Part shown: positions 46,958 through 55,879 of the stretch, in pieces
How positions within the stretch are numbered: the first letter of the stretch is position 1
Layout of the letters: every line of letters starts with the position of its first letter
Assembly: GCF_902459735.1 (NCBI RefSeq)
Contig: NZ_CABPRV010000001.1
Coordinates: 248,001 to 312,000 of the forward strand
Direction: 5' to 3'
Origin: Pandoraea capi
Lineage (GTDB): Bacteria; Pseudomonadota; Gammaproteobacteria; Burkholderiales; Burkholderiaceae
DNA: 64,000 nucleotides
Translations under genes and position numbers: made by a program
Notes under the pieces: generated by a model
The model's database searches: none
Told to the model about the DNA's origin: nothing
The model's input: the letters and a program-made list of their open reading frames with translations, nothing else

Positions 46958-48123
46958 CCTCCCGCGAACTTCGACGACTGAAGAAACGGCGACACCTCGA
47001 ACGTGAGCAGCGCCGGGGAGCACGCGACGGCCACGGGCATGCCGGGTAACCGGACGATGCGAATCGCCGACTGCGCGACCGGCGTGAAACTTTCGGCCGG
47101 TCCCCCGACCGTCAGCCAGCGATGCGCACCGGCGTATGTGTATCCCACCCGATAATCGATCCGTTGCGACGGCAGGAGGCCGTTGGCGTTACGCAGCACC
47201 AGCGACGCCTGCCCGGGCGGTCTGCCCGGAAAATCGCCGCGCACATCGGCAGCACGCACTCTCAGCGCGCCGGCGGAATTCGAACCGAAGCCATCGTAGA
47301 AGCACACGTCCACCGCCCTTCCCCCGTAGACCACCGGTTGAAAGCCCGGACCGGGCCGCGTTTTCAGATCGAACGCGACGCGCGGCGCCGTATTGGAGAG
47401 CGTCGGGAAGTAGATCTGCGCGTTTTGACGGTCCGTGACATTGAGTTCGATGTCGTAGCTGTGCACGGCGCTCGGCGCCTGACTCTGATATTCCCGGACA
47501 TCGAATTCGAACCGCCCCCGCCAGATGCCGCCAATGGGAATCTTCTGCAATTCGGCACGCTCTATGGTCAGCATGTATCGGGCAACGTCGTAGAACCGCC
47601 CCGCGCACTGACCGAAGTTTCTCGTGGAGTTGAGCGCGACAAGCCGGTGGACGCAGGTGCTGCTGGCCACGGTAACCACCTTGGTTGCCCGGATACGAAG
47701 ATCGACAGTGAGCTGGGATCGGTTTTCGGTAAAGCGTAACGCGACGTCCGTCGATGACGGGTGGTTCGCGTTGGACGGCGTTCTCGAGCAGGCCCCCAGC
47801 GTTGTGTCGGTGGTCGAACGGCAGGCGAACCAGGTTCGCGAACCCTCGATACGGCCCGGCGTGTAATGCGCGGCAATCTGTCGGCGAAACTCCCAGCCTT
47901 GTGGCACCGACGCCCGGTCGAACGTCAACGAAACGCTCTCGTGCCGGTCAGACGGCACCGACTGTGCGCCGACGGAGAACGGCAGGCACAGCGCGCCGAG
48001 GCTCAGGCAGAGGCGCATCGTGAACACGCCGCACATGCCGCACACGGACCGAAGCATCGCAGTCATACCTCGGGCAACACTTACCCACTCGCCTGCCATA
48101 TTCCGTCTGGCCTCCTCTCTCAT
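46906..48123 (-). CDS. Class 5 fimbrial tip protein, CblD/CfaE family
   Basis: 405 aa. The last gene of the operon; its product should be the minor tip subunit or adhesin of a CFA/I-CS1-cable type pilus. Residues 36-54 or so (MRLCLSLGALCLPFSVGAQS region) form the signal peptide, so an internal ATG may be the real start; ATG 48123 was chosen for its 4-bp overlap with the usher stop and a GGAGG ten bases upstream. Mature part has several cysteines and a C-terminal pilin-like domain (PVAVACSPALLTFEVSPFLQ, GRLRIEMFV). Binding target unknown. Confidence 0.8.
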   Translation of the reverse strand: MREEARRNMAGEWVSVARGMTAMLRSVCGMCGVFTMRLCLSLGALCLPFSVGAQSVPSDRHESVSLTFDRASVPQGWEFRRQIAAHYTPGRIEGSRTWFACRSTTDTTLGACSRTPSNANHPSSTDVALRFTENRSQLTVDLRIRATKVVTVASSTCVHRLVALNSTRNFGQCAGRFYDVARYMLTIERAELQKIPIGGIWRGRFEFDVREYQSQAPSAVHSYDIELNVTDRQNAQIYFPTLSNTAPRVAFDLKTRPGPGFQPVVYGGRAVDVCFYDGFGSNSAGALRVRAADVRGDFPGRPPGQASLVLRNANGLLPSQRIDYRVGYTYAGAHRWLTVGGPAESFTPVAQSAIRIVRLPGMPVAVACSPALLTFEVSPFLQSSKFAGGYEGRLRIEMFVDAALF

Positions 48124-50945
48124 CTCATTGGATCCTCCATCGCCAATCCCGCGCGATGATCCGACGACGCCTGTGCATCGCTGAGTAACCGCTGAACCCG
48201 CGTTTGGGATCGCAACGATGCCGGCAGCGTGTGCTGCGCCACGATCTCGCATTGCATGGTGCCGGTCAGCCGAATCACATCGCGCCGTTCGACGCTGCGA
48301 ATTTCGCAGCGCACCGGCTGCCCGCGATCCAGCAGATAGAGCGCGGAGAGCGGCTGCGGCGACTCGATCATGAACTCACCGCGTGCGTCGAGCGGCGCGG
48401 CGGCCACGCTCAGCACCCGCGCGTTGTCGAGCGAGAGACCATCGACGCCGACAGCCCTTCCTACGTAGGTGTAGCTGCGTTTGGCCGTCACGCGGTGGAC
48501 CTTCACGCGGCCCGGCGTCAGGAAGTAATCCTGCACACCGGCACCGCGCAGCAACCCGATGCTGTAGTCGCCAAGCCCCTGCCAGGCCTCGGCCACCTCG
48601 CCCTGCTGAACGCGATACCCGCCGATGGGCACCATGGCCGCTGCGCCGAAATTGACGGTCACGGAACGTCCCCCGACCTGCAAGGTCGCCGCAGCGCCAC
48701 CCGACGCGCTCGCACTTTCGTCGTCTGCCTCACCGTCTGCGACGCGATCCGCCTGCGCATCGCCCACCACGAGCGCGACACCCGCAGGCGGTTCCCCGGC
48801 GAGCATGGCCGGACCGATCACGACCCGGTCGCGCATCACGGCGAAACTCGATGCATAGCTGCCGGCGAACGCGCCATTCGCACGGCCGTCGCCCAGGTGA
48901 CCGAAGCTCCGCGAGTAGATCGCCTGAGCGTCACCGTACCGGCCGTCCACGGCCCCCCGCACATTCGCAGTGCCGCCGCCAGACTCGGTGCCTGTCACGG
49001 CGAGCGCAATCTCGCGACGCGACGTGTCGTCCCACGTCCACGTATGCGACGCGTGATAGTCCGCCCGCACGCCACGCTCTCCCTCGCGACCGTTGCCGAG
49101 ACCACCACGCACTTCAACGCCCGCGCTCGAGAACGTCGACAGAGGCGTGCCCGGCAACGCGGGTCGATGCCGCGTCAGCGACACGTTGACGAACCCCCCC
49201 CGGTCGGGTCGGCCCATGTCGACGTGATGCCGATGAAATCCCCCCACGCGGGCATTAACGGCATACCGTTGCCAACGGAACGACCGGCTCAGCGCCGCCT
49301 GCAAAGTCCGCGATACGCCGTCGCGCGGTTCGCTGCCCTGCCAGAACTCGTCCTGCAACGGGTCAACGGTCGACGCGCGTCGGCCATAGGTACGGCTTTC
49401 GCTGTAGCCGGCAGACGCCTGCCATTTGCCCAGCGGCAGCGCCACGCTGGCATTGAGCGAGTCATAGCAGCCGAGCTGGAAGGCGTTGACGTCTGACGCG
49501 AATGCGCCGCCACGGCAATTCGCCTGGCGCATCTGATATCGGTAGAGACTGACGCCCAGCCCGTTGGAAAACGAAATCGCCTGTGTGTTGCCGCGTGCGC
49601 CGCCAGTCCCGGTGAGCAACGCAGCGGTCGTCGTGAGACGTCCGAAAGCGAACGTGTGCTGCCAGCCGATCTGTGTCTCGTTGAACCATTGCGCGGGTAA
49701 CGCCACCAACCCCGAGGTCAGCGTCACGCCCGGTCCGACCGCGGTGCGCACGCCCGTCTGCACCGTGAATCGCTCGCGCTGGCGGGTGTCGTCGAATCGA
49801 CGCCGGTTCACCGTACGTCCCGCCTGAGCAAACCACTGCGTGCCCCGTCCGTGGGTGCCGCCACCCACTTTGGTGAACGGCTCGATCTCCGACCGGATCA
49901 GCGCATCGCCTTCGAAGATTCTCAACGTGACGAGATAACTCCCTTCGGGGAAGTAACGCGTGTCGAACTGCTGAACACCTGCGGACAGATAGGCGCTGCC
50001 CAGCAGTTCACTGCCCCGGTAGGCGTCGACGCGCGCATCCCGGGTCAACAGGACCGTCAGCGGCGATCCCTGCGCGGCACTCGCTTCGTTGCGATACGCC
50101 TGCGACGTGCCGATGCGTGCGCCGTCGAAGCGTTCCACAGGCAGCAGCGAGAAACCGAAGCTCCCGCCCTGCGCGCTGGAGAGATTGCGCTGATCCATGC
50201 GTCCGGCCTGAACGTAGTGCGTCGCACCGAGATCGTGCCGGTAATAGAGACTGTCGATGGTTGCGCGCGTACCGCCCGATCGGGCAGAGGTATCGTAAAC
50301 GTCCGCGCGCTGGCTCGCGTGCACGAGCGACCACGTGAACCCGGCGTAGCTCTCGGGTGAAACGCCCAGCGCCCCTTGCCCCAACACCGTGAGATTGCGA
50401 TCCCGGTCGCGCGCGGAGGCGTTCACGATCTGCGAATGCACCAGCGCATTTTCGCTGCCCGCGACGTTCATGTGATAAGCCGGACCTGCGGGGTCTCGCG
50501 CGGGCAACCAGTCCTTGGCGAGAAAGAGGTCGAGGACACCCTGCCCCTCGTCGAAGATCACATCGGCCGACCCGGTTTCGAGATATCGGCAGCCGGAGGA
50601 CTGCGCGCCGCCCGCGCATGCGAGATGCCCATTGCGTGGCATGGGTCTGGCGAGGGCTTCGACCAGTCGCATGGCCTGACGGTCCCCCGGCGCCACATCC
50701 ACCACCGCCTCGATGGCCCGTGCCACCGATTCGGGTGTTTCAAGACGCACGATCTGCGGATCGACAAATACCGGGAACAAGCCGAGCGACTGCCCGAGCA
50801 ACCTGACTTCGAGGTGCTCCACCTGACCGAGCGCAATGTCTTCGAATCCCGGCGGCACCTGGGTCGTGGCGCTGGCCTCTTCCCAATGCCCCCAGACCGG
50901 AAGCGAGCACAGGCAGACGAGATAGGTGCGACGGATCTTTGACAT
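48120..50945 (-). CDS. Outer-membrane usher of class 5 fimbriae, CblC/CfaC type
   Basis: 941 aa. A signal peptide (LVCLCSLPVWGHWEEASA region) and an N-terminal domain are followed by a long beta-barrel region and C-terminal small domains. It is of the TcfC/CfaC usher type rather than the FimD type. Recognised by the barrel phrases GTSQAYRNEASAAQGSPLTV, AYRGSELLGSAYLSAGVQQFDTRYFPEGSY and the C-terminal IGGYRVQQGEV. It exports pilin-chaperone complexes and assembles the fibre. Third gene of the operon, 85 bp after the pilin. Confidence 0.9.
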   Translation of the reverse strand: MSKIRRTYLVCLCSLPVWGHWEEASATTQVPPGFEDIALGQVEHLEVRLLGQSLGLFPVFVDPQIVRLETPESVARAIEAVVDVAPGDRQAMRLVEALARPMPRNGHLACAGGAQSSGCRYLETGSADVIFDEGQGVLDLFLAKDWLPARDPAGPAYHMNVAGSENALVHSQIVNASARDRDRNLTVLGQGALGVSPESYAGFTWSLVHASQRADVYDTSARSGGTRATIDSLYYRHDLGATHYVQAGRMDQRNLSSAQGGSFGFSLLPVERFDGARIGTSQAYRNEASAAQGSPLTVLLTRDARVDAYRGSELLGSAYLSAGVQQFDTRYFPEGSYLVTLRIFEGDALIRSEIEPFTKVGGGTHGRGTQWFAQAGRTVNRRRFDDTRQRERFTVQTGVRTAVGPGVTLTSGLVALPAQWFNETQIGWQHTFAFGRLTTTAALLTGTGGARGNTQAISFSNGLGVSLYRYQMRQANCRGGAFASDVNAFQLGCYDSLNASVALPLGKWQASAGYSESRTYGRRASTVDPLQDEFWQGSEPRDGVSRTLQAALSRSFRWQRYAVNARVGGFHRHHVDMGRPDRGGFVNVSLTRHRPALPGTPLSTFSSAGVEVRGGLGNGREGERGVRADYHASHTWTWDDTSRREIALAVTGTESGGGTANVRGAVDGRYGDAQAIYSRSFGHLGDGRANGAFAGSYASSFAVMRDRVVIGPAMLAGEPPAGVALVVGDAQADRVADGEADDESASASGGAAATLQVGGRSVTVNFGAAAMVPIGGYRVQQGEVAEAWQGLGDYSIGLLRGAGVQDYFLTPGRVKVHRVTAKRSYTYVGRAVGVDGLSLDNARVLSVAAAPLDARGEFMIESPQPLSALYLLDRGQPVRCEIRSVERRDVIRLTGTMQCEIVAQHTLPASLRSQTRVQRLLSDAQASSDHRAGLAMEDPMR

Positions 50946-51030
50946 GGTGCGAGTGCGATCGACGAAGGCGCACCTCAGGGCACCCCTTCGCCGCTCACAG
51001 ACGTCTAGCTGTCGAGAACGTTGCCGGGAC

Positions 51031-51543
51031 TTAGTTGTTGGAGGCCGAAGCCACGATCAGCAATTCGAGCCGTCCGGCATACCGGCCGGCAGTGGGCAAC
51101 CCCGCGCCCGGCGCCCGGCCCGACACGACCAGCGGCAACGTCTTCGATTCACCGGTCTGCACGCCGGTCCAGATATCCGCCGCGTCAAATGTGGTGTCCG
51201 TCGCCGCGATGTTCACGCCATCGAGTTGAACGGTGAGCGCAATCGGGGGCGTCGCGCTGTTCGTCGTATGGATCAGCGACGGCACCGAGCCAAGACGGAC
51301 GCCCACGTTTTGCGTGATGTCGTTGGTGTACAACCGCGTATGGATCGTTGGCGCGACCACGTCGCGCGTCGCCGCGTTGTAGGCCAGTTCGAGGTTCTGC
51401 GGCATCGGGCTGCCGTTCGCCTGAAGGACCGACAGCGTGGGATCGATGTTCGCGCTCAGATCGATCACGACTTCCGCGGCATTGGCAGCGGCCACGGGGA
51501 GTGCCAGTGCGGCAACTGCGGCCAATTGTTTGAACGTCTTCAT
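51031..51543 (-). CDS. Major pilin of class 5 fimbriae, CblA/CfaB family
   Basis: 170 aa. Signal peptide with cleavage after ANA (AALALPVAAANA); mature part begins AEVVIDLSANIDPTLSVLQANG, the donor-strand segment of CS1/CFA-I/cable pilins, and follows CblA of Burkholderia cenocepacia in layout (LYTNDITQNV, PLVVSGRAPGAG, GRYAGRLELLIVA). No cysteines, as usual in this family. AAGGAAACC precedes the ATG. The gene sits between chaperone and usher, the cblBACD order. Confidence 0.9.
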   Translation of the reverse strand: MKTFKQLAAVAALALPVAAANAAEVVIDLSANIDPTLSVLQANGSPMPQNLELAYNAATRDVVAPTIHTRLYTNDITQNVGVRLGSVPSLIHTTNSATPPIALTVQLDGVNIAATDTTFDAADIWTGVQTGESKTLPLVVSGRAPGAGLPTAGRYAGRLELLIVASASNN

Positions 51544-51628
51544 ATCGTTGGTTTCCTTATCTGGTTGGAAGGGAAATGACTCCGGGACAGCGGAGGCACG
51601 TGAGACTCTCAGGTCTCATCGGATCTGG

Positions 51629-52486
51629 CTAAGGCACGACAGGCAGATTCAGGACCTGCGCCTGCGTTGTGCCGTCGACCAGATATCGGATGCGCACCGT
51701 TGCGTCGCGCAGGGTGCCGGGAAGCGCTTGTGTCTGACCGGGATACACGCTGCGGCCGATGTCCTCCCAGGTGCAGGTCGTATCGGCCTCGCCGGTACAT
51801 CGGCCCACGGCGCTCACGTGCGCCCGGACGTTGCCCGTGTTTTCGATGAGGCCGTTGTCACGGCTTCGCGCGAGCCGCGGTGAAGGTCTTTGCGGGGCGA
51901 CCCGGACGAGCGCGCCCCAGACGAAACTCACCTGCACGTCGGGATCGAAGTCGGTCGGTCCCGGGGCATCCTGCACGGGGTCCGGCGTTGCGGCTGGCCG
52001 GAAATAAACGCGATAGGCGGTTTCGATGTCGGGCCGCCCGAGCGGGACGACACGTATCTGACGGGTCGCACCGCCCGCGAGTACGAATTTCGCCGGAGAG
52101 ACGACAAGGCCGTCGCCCTCGGAAAGGCTCACCGGCACCTCGTGCTCGCCCTCCGTTGCGGGGGCGACGATTCGCTTGACGGTGACCTCGACATACTGCG
52201 TCTGCGGCGACTGTGAGGTGACACGAATGACACCCGAGGTCGACCGCTCGCCGGCAATCACGCTCGCAATCGGCGAGATGGTGACGTTGGCCATGGCCGG
52301 CGCCGACATCGATGCCAGCGCTGCCACGAACATGGCCGTCGTTAGCCGCCACCGTCGATGCCTGTCGAGATCGCATCCGCCTGCTGCGTGAAGTCTCCTC
52401 TCGCCTCCCCTGCGGCGCCCCCGGCTTTGCCCGCGGTCGTGTCTTCCCGACCGTTCGCTCTGGCTATCTCCTCTCGTCTCCTGCAT
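51629..52486 (-). CDS. Periplasmic fimbrial chaperone, CblB/CfaA type
   Basis: 285 aa from ATG 52486, which has GGGAG eight bases upstream. This start leaves a very long Arg-rich N-terminus of about 50 residues before the hydrophobic core MFVAALASMSAPAMA; starting at ATG 52333 would give a short signal without its basic residues, so the start is uncertain. The mature part is of the PapD-like type: SVIAGERSTSGVIRVTSQSP, VVSPAKFVLAGGATRQIRVV, AYRVYFRP. It should cap pilin subunits before usher export. Confidence 0.82.
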   Translation of the reverse strand: MQETRGDSQSERSGRHDRGQSRGRRRGGERRLHAAGGCDLDRHRRWRLTTAMFVAALASMSAPAMANVTISPIASVIAGERSTSGVIRVTSQSPQTQYVEVTVKRIVAPATEGEHEVPVSLSEGDGLVVSPAKFVLAGGATRQIRVVPLGRPDIETAYRVYFRPAATPDPVQDAPGPTDFDPDVQVSFVWGALVRVAPQRPSPRLARSRDNGLIENTGNVRAHVSAVGRCTGEADTTCTWEDIGRSVYPGQTQALPGTLRDATVRIRYLVDGTTQAQVLNLPVVP

Positions 52487-52587
52487 CTCCACTTCTCCCG
52501 TTGTCCTTGCCGGCCAACACGGCGAATCCGTCTGCATGGATCACCGGTGCCTGAATCCTTGGGAACATCGTAGAGACGACGACAGAC

Positions 52588-52617
52588 GAGCGAAATCTGA
52601 CAAGTCAGATTTCGCTC
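52588..52617. promoter_or_regulatory. 30-bp palindrome upstream of the fimbrial operon
   Basis: Two perfect 14-bp arms (52588-52601 and 52604-52617; core CGAAATCTGAC/GTCAGATTTCG) with a 2-bp centre, 102 bp before the chaperone start. No T-run follows in either direction, so it is more likely an operator or RNA hairpin than an intrinsic terminator of ybaK. Confidence 0.65.
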
Positions 52618-52723
52618 AACAGTGTGGCAATGGGTATTTTCTTGAAGACGTCCGCGAGACCGAATGGCAAGTCGCGGATGCCACCCCGGGCGGGGCAATG
52701 GTTAAGGGCAGTGAGCGCGGCGC

Positions 52724-53212
52724 TCAGTCGACGAGTGCGACGTTGACGAGCGTGGGTTTGAGCACGCGCACGATTTCGGAGGGCGCCATCGACACGAGGT
52801 AACCGCGACGTCCGCCGTTGATGTAGATCTCCGGGAGTTCGAGAATCGACGCTTCCATGTAGATCGGCATGCGCTTGCGTGTGCCGAACGGGCTCGTGCC
52901 ACCGACGAGGAAGCCGGAGTGACGGTTGGCGACTTCGGGCTTGCACGTCTCGATGCGCTTGCGTCCGGCCTGACGCGCCAGCGACTTGGTCGACACCTGA
53001 CAGTCGCCGTGCATGAGCACGATCAGCGGATTGGCGTCTTCGTCTTCCATCACCAGCGTCTTGATCACGCTGTGTTCCGGCACCTGCAACGCCTCGGCCG
53101 ACACGCGCGTGCCGCCGTGCTCCTGGTAGTCGTAGAAATGATTCTGGAATGCAACCCTGGCTTCGCGGAGCTGTTTGGTCGCGGGTGTTTCGGCAGTGGC
53201 CTTGGATTTCAT
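52724..53212 (-). CDS. ybaK: Cys-tRNA(Pro)/Cys-tRNA(Cys) deacylase YbaK/EbsC family
   Basis: 162 aa editing enzyme that hydrolyses Cys mischarged on tRNA-Pro. Family signature: YDYQEHGGTRVSAEAL, VIKTLVMED, the catalytic Lys region STKSLARQAGRKRI, and GFLVGGTSPFGTRKRMPIYM. In relatives it usually sits near plsY, so the fimbrial genes appear inserted between them. Confidence 0.95.
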   Translation of the reverse strand: MKSKATAETPATKQLREARVAFQNHFYDYQEHGGTRVSAEALQVPEHSVIKTLVMEDEDANPLIVLMHGDCQVSTKSLARQAGRKRIETCKPEVANRHSGFLVGGTSPFGTRKRMPIYMEASILELPEIYINGGRRGYLVSMAPSEIVRVLKPTLVNVALVD

Positions 53213-53358
53213 ATCGTCAGAAAGCAGTGAAGGCGGCGACGGCAGGCGGCAGGCCCGGCGCTCGCCCAGGGTTCGCGACGGCTGGGCGGTGACTCAGCCA
53301 TAGCTTCCGTAAAATACGGATTGTAAGCAATCGCTTCATCGCGCATTACAATGCCGCC

Positions 53359-54933
53359 ATGTCTGCCTCAAACTCTGACTTACCTTCGTTGTCGACCGAC
53401 GCCGGCGTAGCGACCTTCCTCGCTGGCCTGCCGGCACGCATCGACACGTTGCCGGCGCGCATTGCCGCCCTCACACGGCACCGCGTGGCGCTCGTCGACG
53501 ACTTCGGTCGTTTGACCTACGGCGAACTGGCGAATGCGGTTGCGGCCAGCGCCGAGCGTCTGCGTGCGCATGGCGTGCGAGGCGGCGACCGCGTCATGAT
53601 CGTCGGCGAGAATGGCATCGCTTACGTGGTGCTGCTGCTCGCCGTCGCATCGCTCGACGCCTGGCCCCTGCTCTGCAACGCCCGCCTGTCGCCGGCCGAG
53701 TTGCACGTGATCCGCGAGCACGCGAATCCGCGCTGCGCGATCTATACGATCGATGCGTCGCCCGATGCGGCAGCGCACGCCCGCACGGACGCCGCCAGGA
53801 TCGTCTGGACGGAACTCGCGCTCGGCGCGATCGCCGCCTCCGACGTGGCCGCCGACAGCGCGGTCGAGCCGGTCACGGGCGACCCGGCGACGCAGTGTGC
53901 AGCGCTGATCTACACGACGGGTACGACGGGCGCGCCCAAGGGGGTGCGTCTCTCGCATCGCAACCTGATGTTCATCGCGGCCGTGTCGAGCACGCTGCGG
54001 CGCGTGGGCGCCGATGATGTCGCGTACGGCGTGCTGCCGATTTCGCACGTCTACGGGCTGACGTCGGTCTGTCTGGGCACCTTATACGCGGGTGGCACGC
54101 TGCGACTGGCGGCACGCTTCACGCCCGACGCCGTGCTGGACTCGCTCGCCCACGACGGCCTGACCATTCTGCAAGGCGTGCCGGCGATGCACGCACGCCT
54201 GATGGCATATGTGGCAACGCAAGGCACATCGCTTGTCGCACCGCGTCTGCGCTTCGTCTATTCCGGCGGCTCACCGCTCGACGCCGCATTGAAGGCGCGC
54301 GTCGAAGCGTTCTACGGCATGCCGATCCACAACGGCTACGGACTGACCGAGAGCAGCCCGACCGTCTCCCAGACCCTGCTCGACGCGCCACGCGACGACT
54401 GCTCCGTCGGCCCGGCCATTCCGGGCGTGGCGGTCCGAATCGTGGGAAGCGACGGCAACGACGTGCCCGAGGGCGACGTAGGCGAACTCTGCGTGCGCGG
54501 CCCGAACGTGATGCTCGGCTACTACCGGGCGCCGGACCTGACGGCCGCCACGATCACGGCAGATGGCTGGCTACGCACCGGCGACCTGGCGCGGCGCGCG
54601 GCAGACGGGGCGCTGTTCCTCGCCGGGCGCGCCAAAGAACTCATCATTCACTCCGGATTCAACGTCTATCCGATCGAAGTCGAACAGGCGCTCGCCAGCC
54701 ATCCCGATGTGCTTCAGGCGGCCGTGCTCGGACGCCCCTTTGACGGCAACGAGCACGTGATCGCCTTCGTGGAAGCGCGCCCCGGACATGTGATCGATGT
54801 CGATGCGCTTGCCGCGTGGGCGGCCGGGCGTCTGGCGCCGTACAAGCGTCCCGGGGAGATTCGCGTGATGGATGCCCTGCCCGCCGCATCGACCGGCAAG
54901 GTGCTCAAGCACAAGCTCAAGGCGTTGCTCTGA
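53359..54933 (+). CDS. AMP-binding acyl-CoA synthetase/ligase
   Basis: 524 aa ANL-superfamily adenylating enzyme, probably a medium- or long-chain acyl-CoA ligase. Motifs: P-loop-like YTTGTTGAPKGVRLSH near 194, GYGLTESSP, GELCVRGPNVMLGYY, GWLRTGDLA and the C-terminal Lys in ASTGKVLKHKL. Substrate unknown. No signal or membrane anchor. It is alone on its strand; xerD converges 43 bp downstream. Confidence 0.9.
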   Translation: MSASNSDLPSLSTDAGVATFLAGLPARIDTLPARIAALTRHRVALVDDFGRLTYGELANAVAASAERLRAHGVRGGDRVMIVGENGIAYVVLLLAVASLDAWPLLCNARLSPAELHVIREHANPRCAIYTIDASPDAAAHARTDAARIVWTELALGAIAASDVAADSAVEPVTGDPATQCAALIYTTGTTGAPKGVRLSHRNLMFIAAVSSTLRRVGADDVAYGVLPISHVYGLTSVCLGTLYAGGTLRLAARFTPDAVLDSLAHDGLTILQGVPAMHARLMAYVATQGTSLVAPRLRFVYSGGSPLDAALKARVEAFYGMPIHNGYGLTESSPTVSQTLLDAPRDDCSVGPAIPGVAVRIVGSDGNDVPEGDVGELCVRGPNVMLGYYRAPDLTAATITADGWLRTGDLARRAADGALFLAGRAKELIIHSGFNVYPIEVEQALASHPDVLQAAVLGRPFDGNEHVIAFVEARPGHVIDVDALAAWAAGRLAPYKRPGEIRVMDALPAASTGKVLKHKLKALL

Positions 54934-54976
54934 GTCTGGCGGCGCGCCCCGCACACGCGCGGGCGGGCTGAACAAG

Positions 54977-55879
54977 CTATCCGCGCGGGTGATGCTGCGC
55001 GTGCAGCGACTTGAGACGCTCGCGCGCGACGTGCGTGTAGATCTGGGTGGTCGAGATGTCGGCATGCCCGAGCAGCAACTGCACCACCCGCAGATCGGCG
55101 CCGTGATTGATCAGATGGGTGGCAAACGCGTGGCGCAGCGTGTGCGGTGAGAGCGGCGCACGAATGTCGGCCAGCAACGCGTAGCGCTTGATCAGATACC
55201 AGAACGCCTGACGCGTCATGCCCTCGCCGCGCTGCGTGACGAAGAGCGTGTCGCACGCGCGGCCGTTGAGCAGCACGCGACGGCTCTCGTCGAGATAGCG
55301 CGCGAGCCAGCCATTGGCTTCCTCGCCGAACGGCACGAGCCGTTCCTTCGCCCCCTTGCCGAAAATCCGCAGCACCCCCTCGTTCAGGCCCACCTCGATG
55401 GTCTTGAGCGCGACCAGCTCCGACACGCGCAGGCCGCTCGCGTACATCAGTTCGAGCATGGCCCGGTCGCGCAATCCGAGCGGCTGCGTCAGGTCCGGGG
55501 CAGCGAGCAGCGCCTCGACCTGAGCTTCCGACAAGGTCGACGGCAGACGTTGTGCGCGCTTCGCCGAGGCGATGCGCAGGCAGGGGTCCTGCTGCACGAT
55601 GTGTTCGCGCAAGGCCCACTGGTAGAAGCGTTTGAAGACGGACAACCGCCGGTTCACGCTGCTGGCCAGACTCTCGCGACGCCATGCCAGATACTCGGAG
55701 AGCGCCGCTTCGTCGACGGCATCGAGCGCCATCTCGTGCTTGTCGGTCAGCCATTCGGCGAACAGACGCAGGTCACGACGATAGGCGTCGAGCGTATTGC
55801 GTGAGAGACCGTCTTCGAGCCAGATCGTGTCGCAGAACTGGTCGATGAGCGTGGTGCTGCGATCGGCGGAACGGCTCAA
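54977..55879 (-). CDS. xerD: Site-specific tyrosine recombinase XerD
   Basis: 300 aa, the usual XerD length; resolves chromosome dimers at dif with XerC. Catalytic residues are in ASGLRVSEL (Arg), LSPHTLRHAFATHL (His, Arg), LLGHADISTTQIYTH (His, nucleophile Tyr). The TTG at 55879 is chosen: AGGAG lies seven bases upstream and the start overlaps the queG stop as TTTGA. An ATG at 55909 would add ten residues. Confidence 0.95.
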   Translation of the reverse strand: MSRSADRSTTLIDQFCDTIWLEDGLSRNTLDAYRRDLRLFAEWLTDKHEMALDAVDEAALSEYLAWRRESLASSVNRRLSVFKRFYQWALREHIVQQDPCLRIASAKRAQRLPSTLSEAQVEALLAAPDLTQPLGLRDRAMLELMYASGLRVSELVALKTIEVGLNEGVLRIFGKGAKERLVPFGEEANGWLARYLDESRRVLLNGRACDTLFVTQRGEGMTRQAFWYLIKRYALLADIRAPLSPHTLRHAFATHLINHGADLRVVQLLLGHADISTTQIYTHVARERLKSLHAQHHPRG

